DNA of 11,979 nucleotides from JANNSW01 sp031431235 (GTDB lineage: Bacteria; Pseudomonadota; Alphaproteobacteria; Rhizobiales; Hyphomicrobiaceae), in contig JANPDA010000132.1 in the NCBI GenBank assembly GCA_031431235.1, positions 1 through 11,979 on the forward strand. Reading direction: 5' to 3'. Below, in pieces: positions 11,824 through 11,979 of the stretch (positions are counted from its first letter, which is position 1; the number at the start of each line of letters is the position of its first letter). Below the pieces are notes generated by a model. The model was not told where the DNA came from, did not search any database, and worked only from the letters and a program-made list of their open reading frames with translations. The position numbers and the translations under genes are program-made.

Positions 11824-11979
11824 TCAAGAGTTTCGGATGCGGCCGATGCCGCTCCGCCGCGCTCGGTGAGGGTGTTTCCGCCACCATGGACCCACCCATT
11901 GGGTCGAGTTCGCTCCGCCGCGGAGCGCCTCCAGGGCGAGCAGATGCGCCGAGGCGAGGTCGGTGACGTGCACGTAGTC
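11824..11979 (-). pseudogene. Truncated galE-like (UDP-sugar epimerase) remnant
   Basis: Reading in from the right edge on the minus strand gives DYVHVTDLASAHLLALEALR, then GGANST. This is a clear match to the GalE-type motif RDYIHVxDLAxAHxxAL of short-chain NAD-binding epimerases. After GGANST similarity ends (QWVGPWWRKHPHRARR) and a stop comes at 11824-11826. The normal family continues for about 90 residues, starting with an NLGTGxGxSV segment, and I find no such continuation in the other frames up to nfu. The gene therefore appears cut at its 3' end. Its 5' part lies outside the window, so it is unknown whether that is intact. Confidence 0.7.

Noticed and set aside
1..11979. CRISPR array, transposase or integrase
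   Set aside because: No regularly spaced repeats of CRISPR type and no recombinase gene found on either strand, despite the insertion-like repeats.

Overview
The window is GC-rich and looks alphaproteobacterial, probably close to Hyphomicrobiales or Rhodospirillales. The right half carries the block murJ - trpS - usp - nfu, an order I know from that class, and genes are packed closely with short, palindrome-rich gaps. This assignment comes from gene order and codon use only; no search was run.

Left part (1-1020). The end of an unidentified basic protein is closed by a terminator (150-177). A possible short transcription unit follows (promoter 218-246, terminator 446-481). About 680-912 holds two tandem structured RNAs that I read as bacterial Y RNAs. 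The first (681-817) carries a tRNA-like module in permuted order: T arm, then an acceptor-like stem closed by a loop, then D arm, as in YrlA-type Y RNAs. The second (826-912) has the same basal stem and bulge, with paired-base changes supporting the fold, but a small GNRA hairpin replaces the tRNA module. A long REP-like palindrome (928-1011) separates them from the next gene.

RNA-repair locus (1061-4924). A compact Ro60/Rsr protein (TROVE plus vWA domains) directly follows the Y RNAs, and an intact RtcB RNA ligase lies 1.3 kb further on. Rsr, Y RNAs and RtcB form one operon in Salmonella. Here they are split by toxin-antitoxin material: a DUF433 antitoxin whose DUF5615 toxin survives only as its C-terminal part, and an intact PIN toxin / ribbon-helix-helix antitoxin pair on the minus strand.

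Middle (4925-6560). A glutathione S-transferase is followed by a ParE-type toxin-antitoxin pair. That pair has its own promoter, three CTACA boxes at 10-bp spacing, and a 22-bp direct repeat on each side. Palindromes built on GAGTGGCGA recur just after stop codons.

Right part (6563-11979). The murJ - trpS - usp - nfu block covers lipid II flipping, tryptophanyl-tRNA synthesis, stress response and Fe-S assembly. An omptin-family outer-membrane protease with all four catalytic residues sits between murJ and trpS. The window ends in a truncated galE remnant on the minus strand.

The main point is a Ro60 - tRNA-mimic Y RNA - RtcB system, likely for RNA quality control and repair, interrupted by selfish modules.
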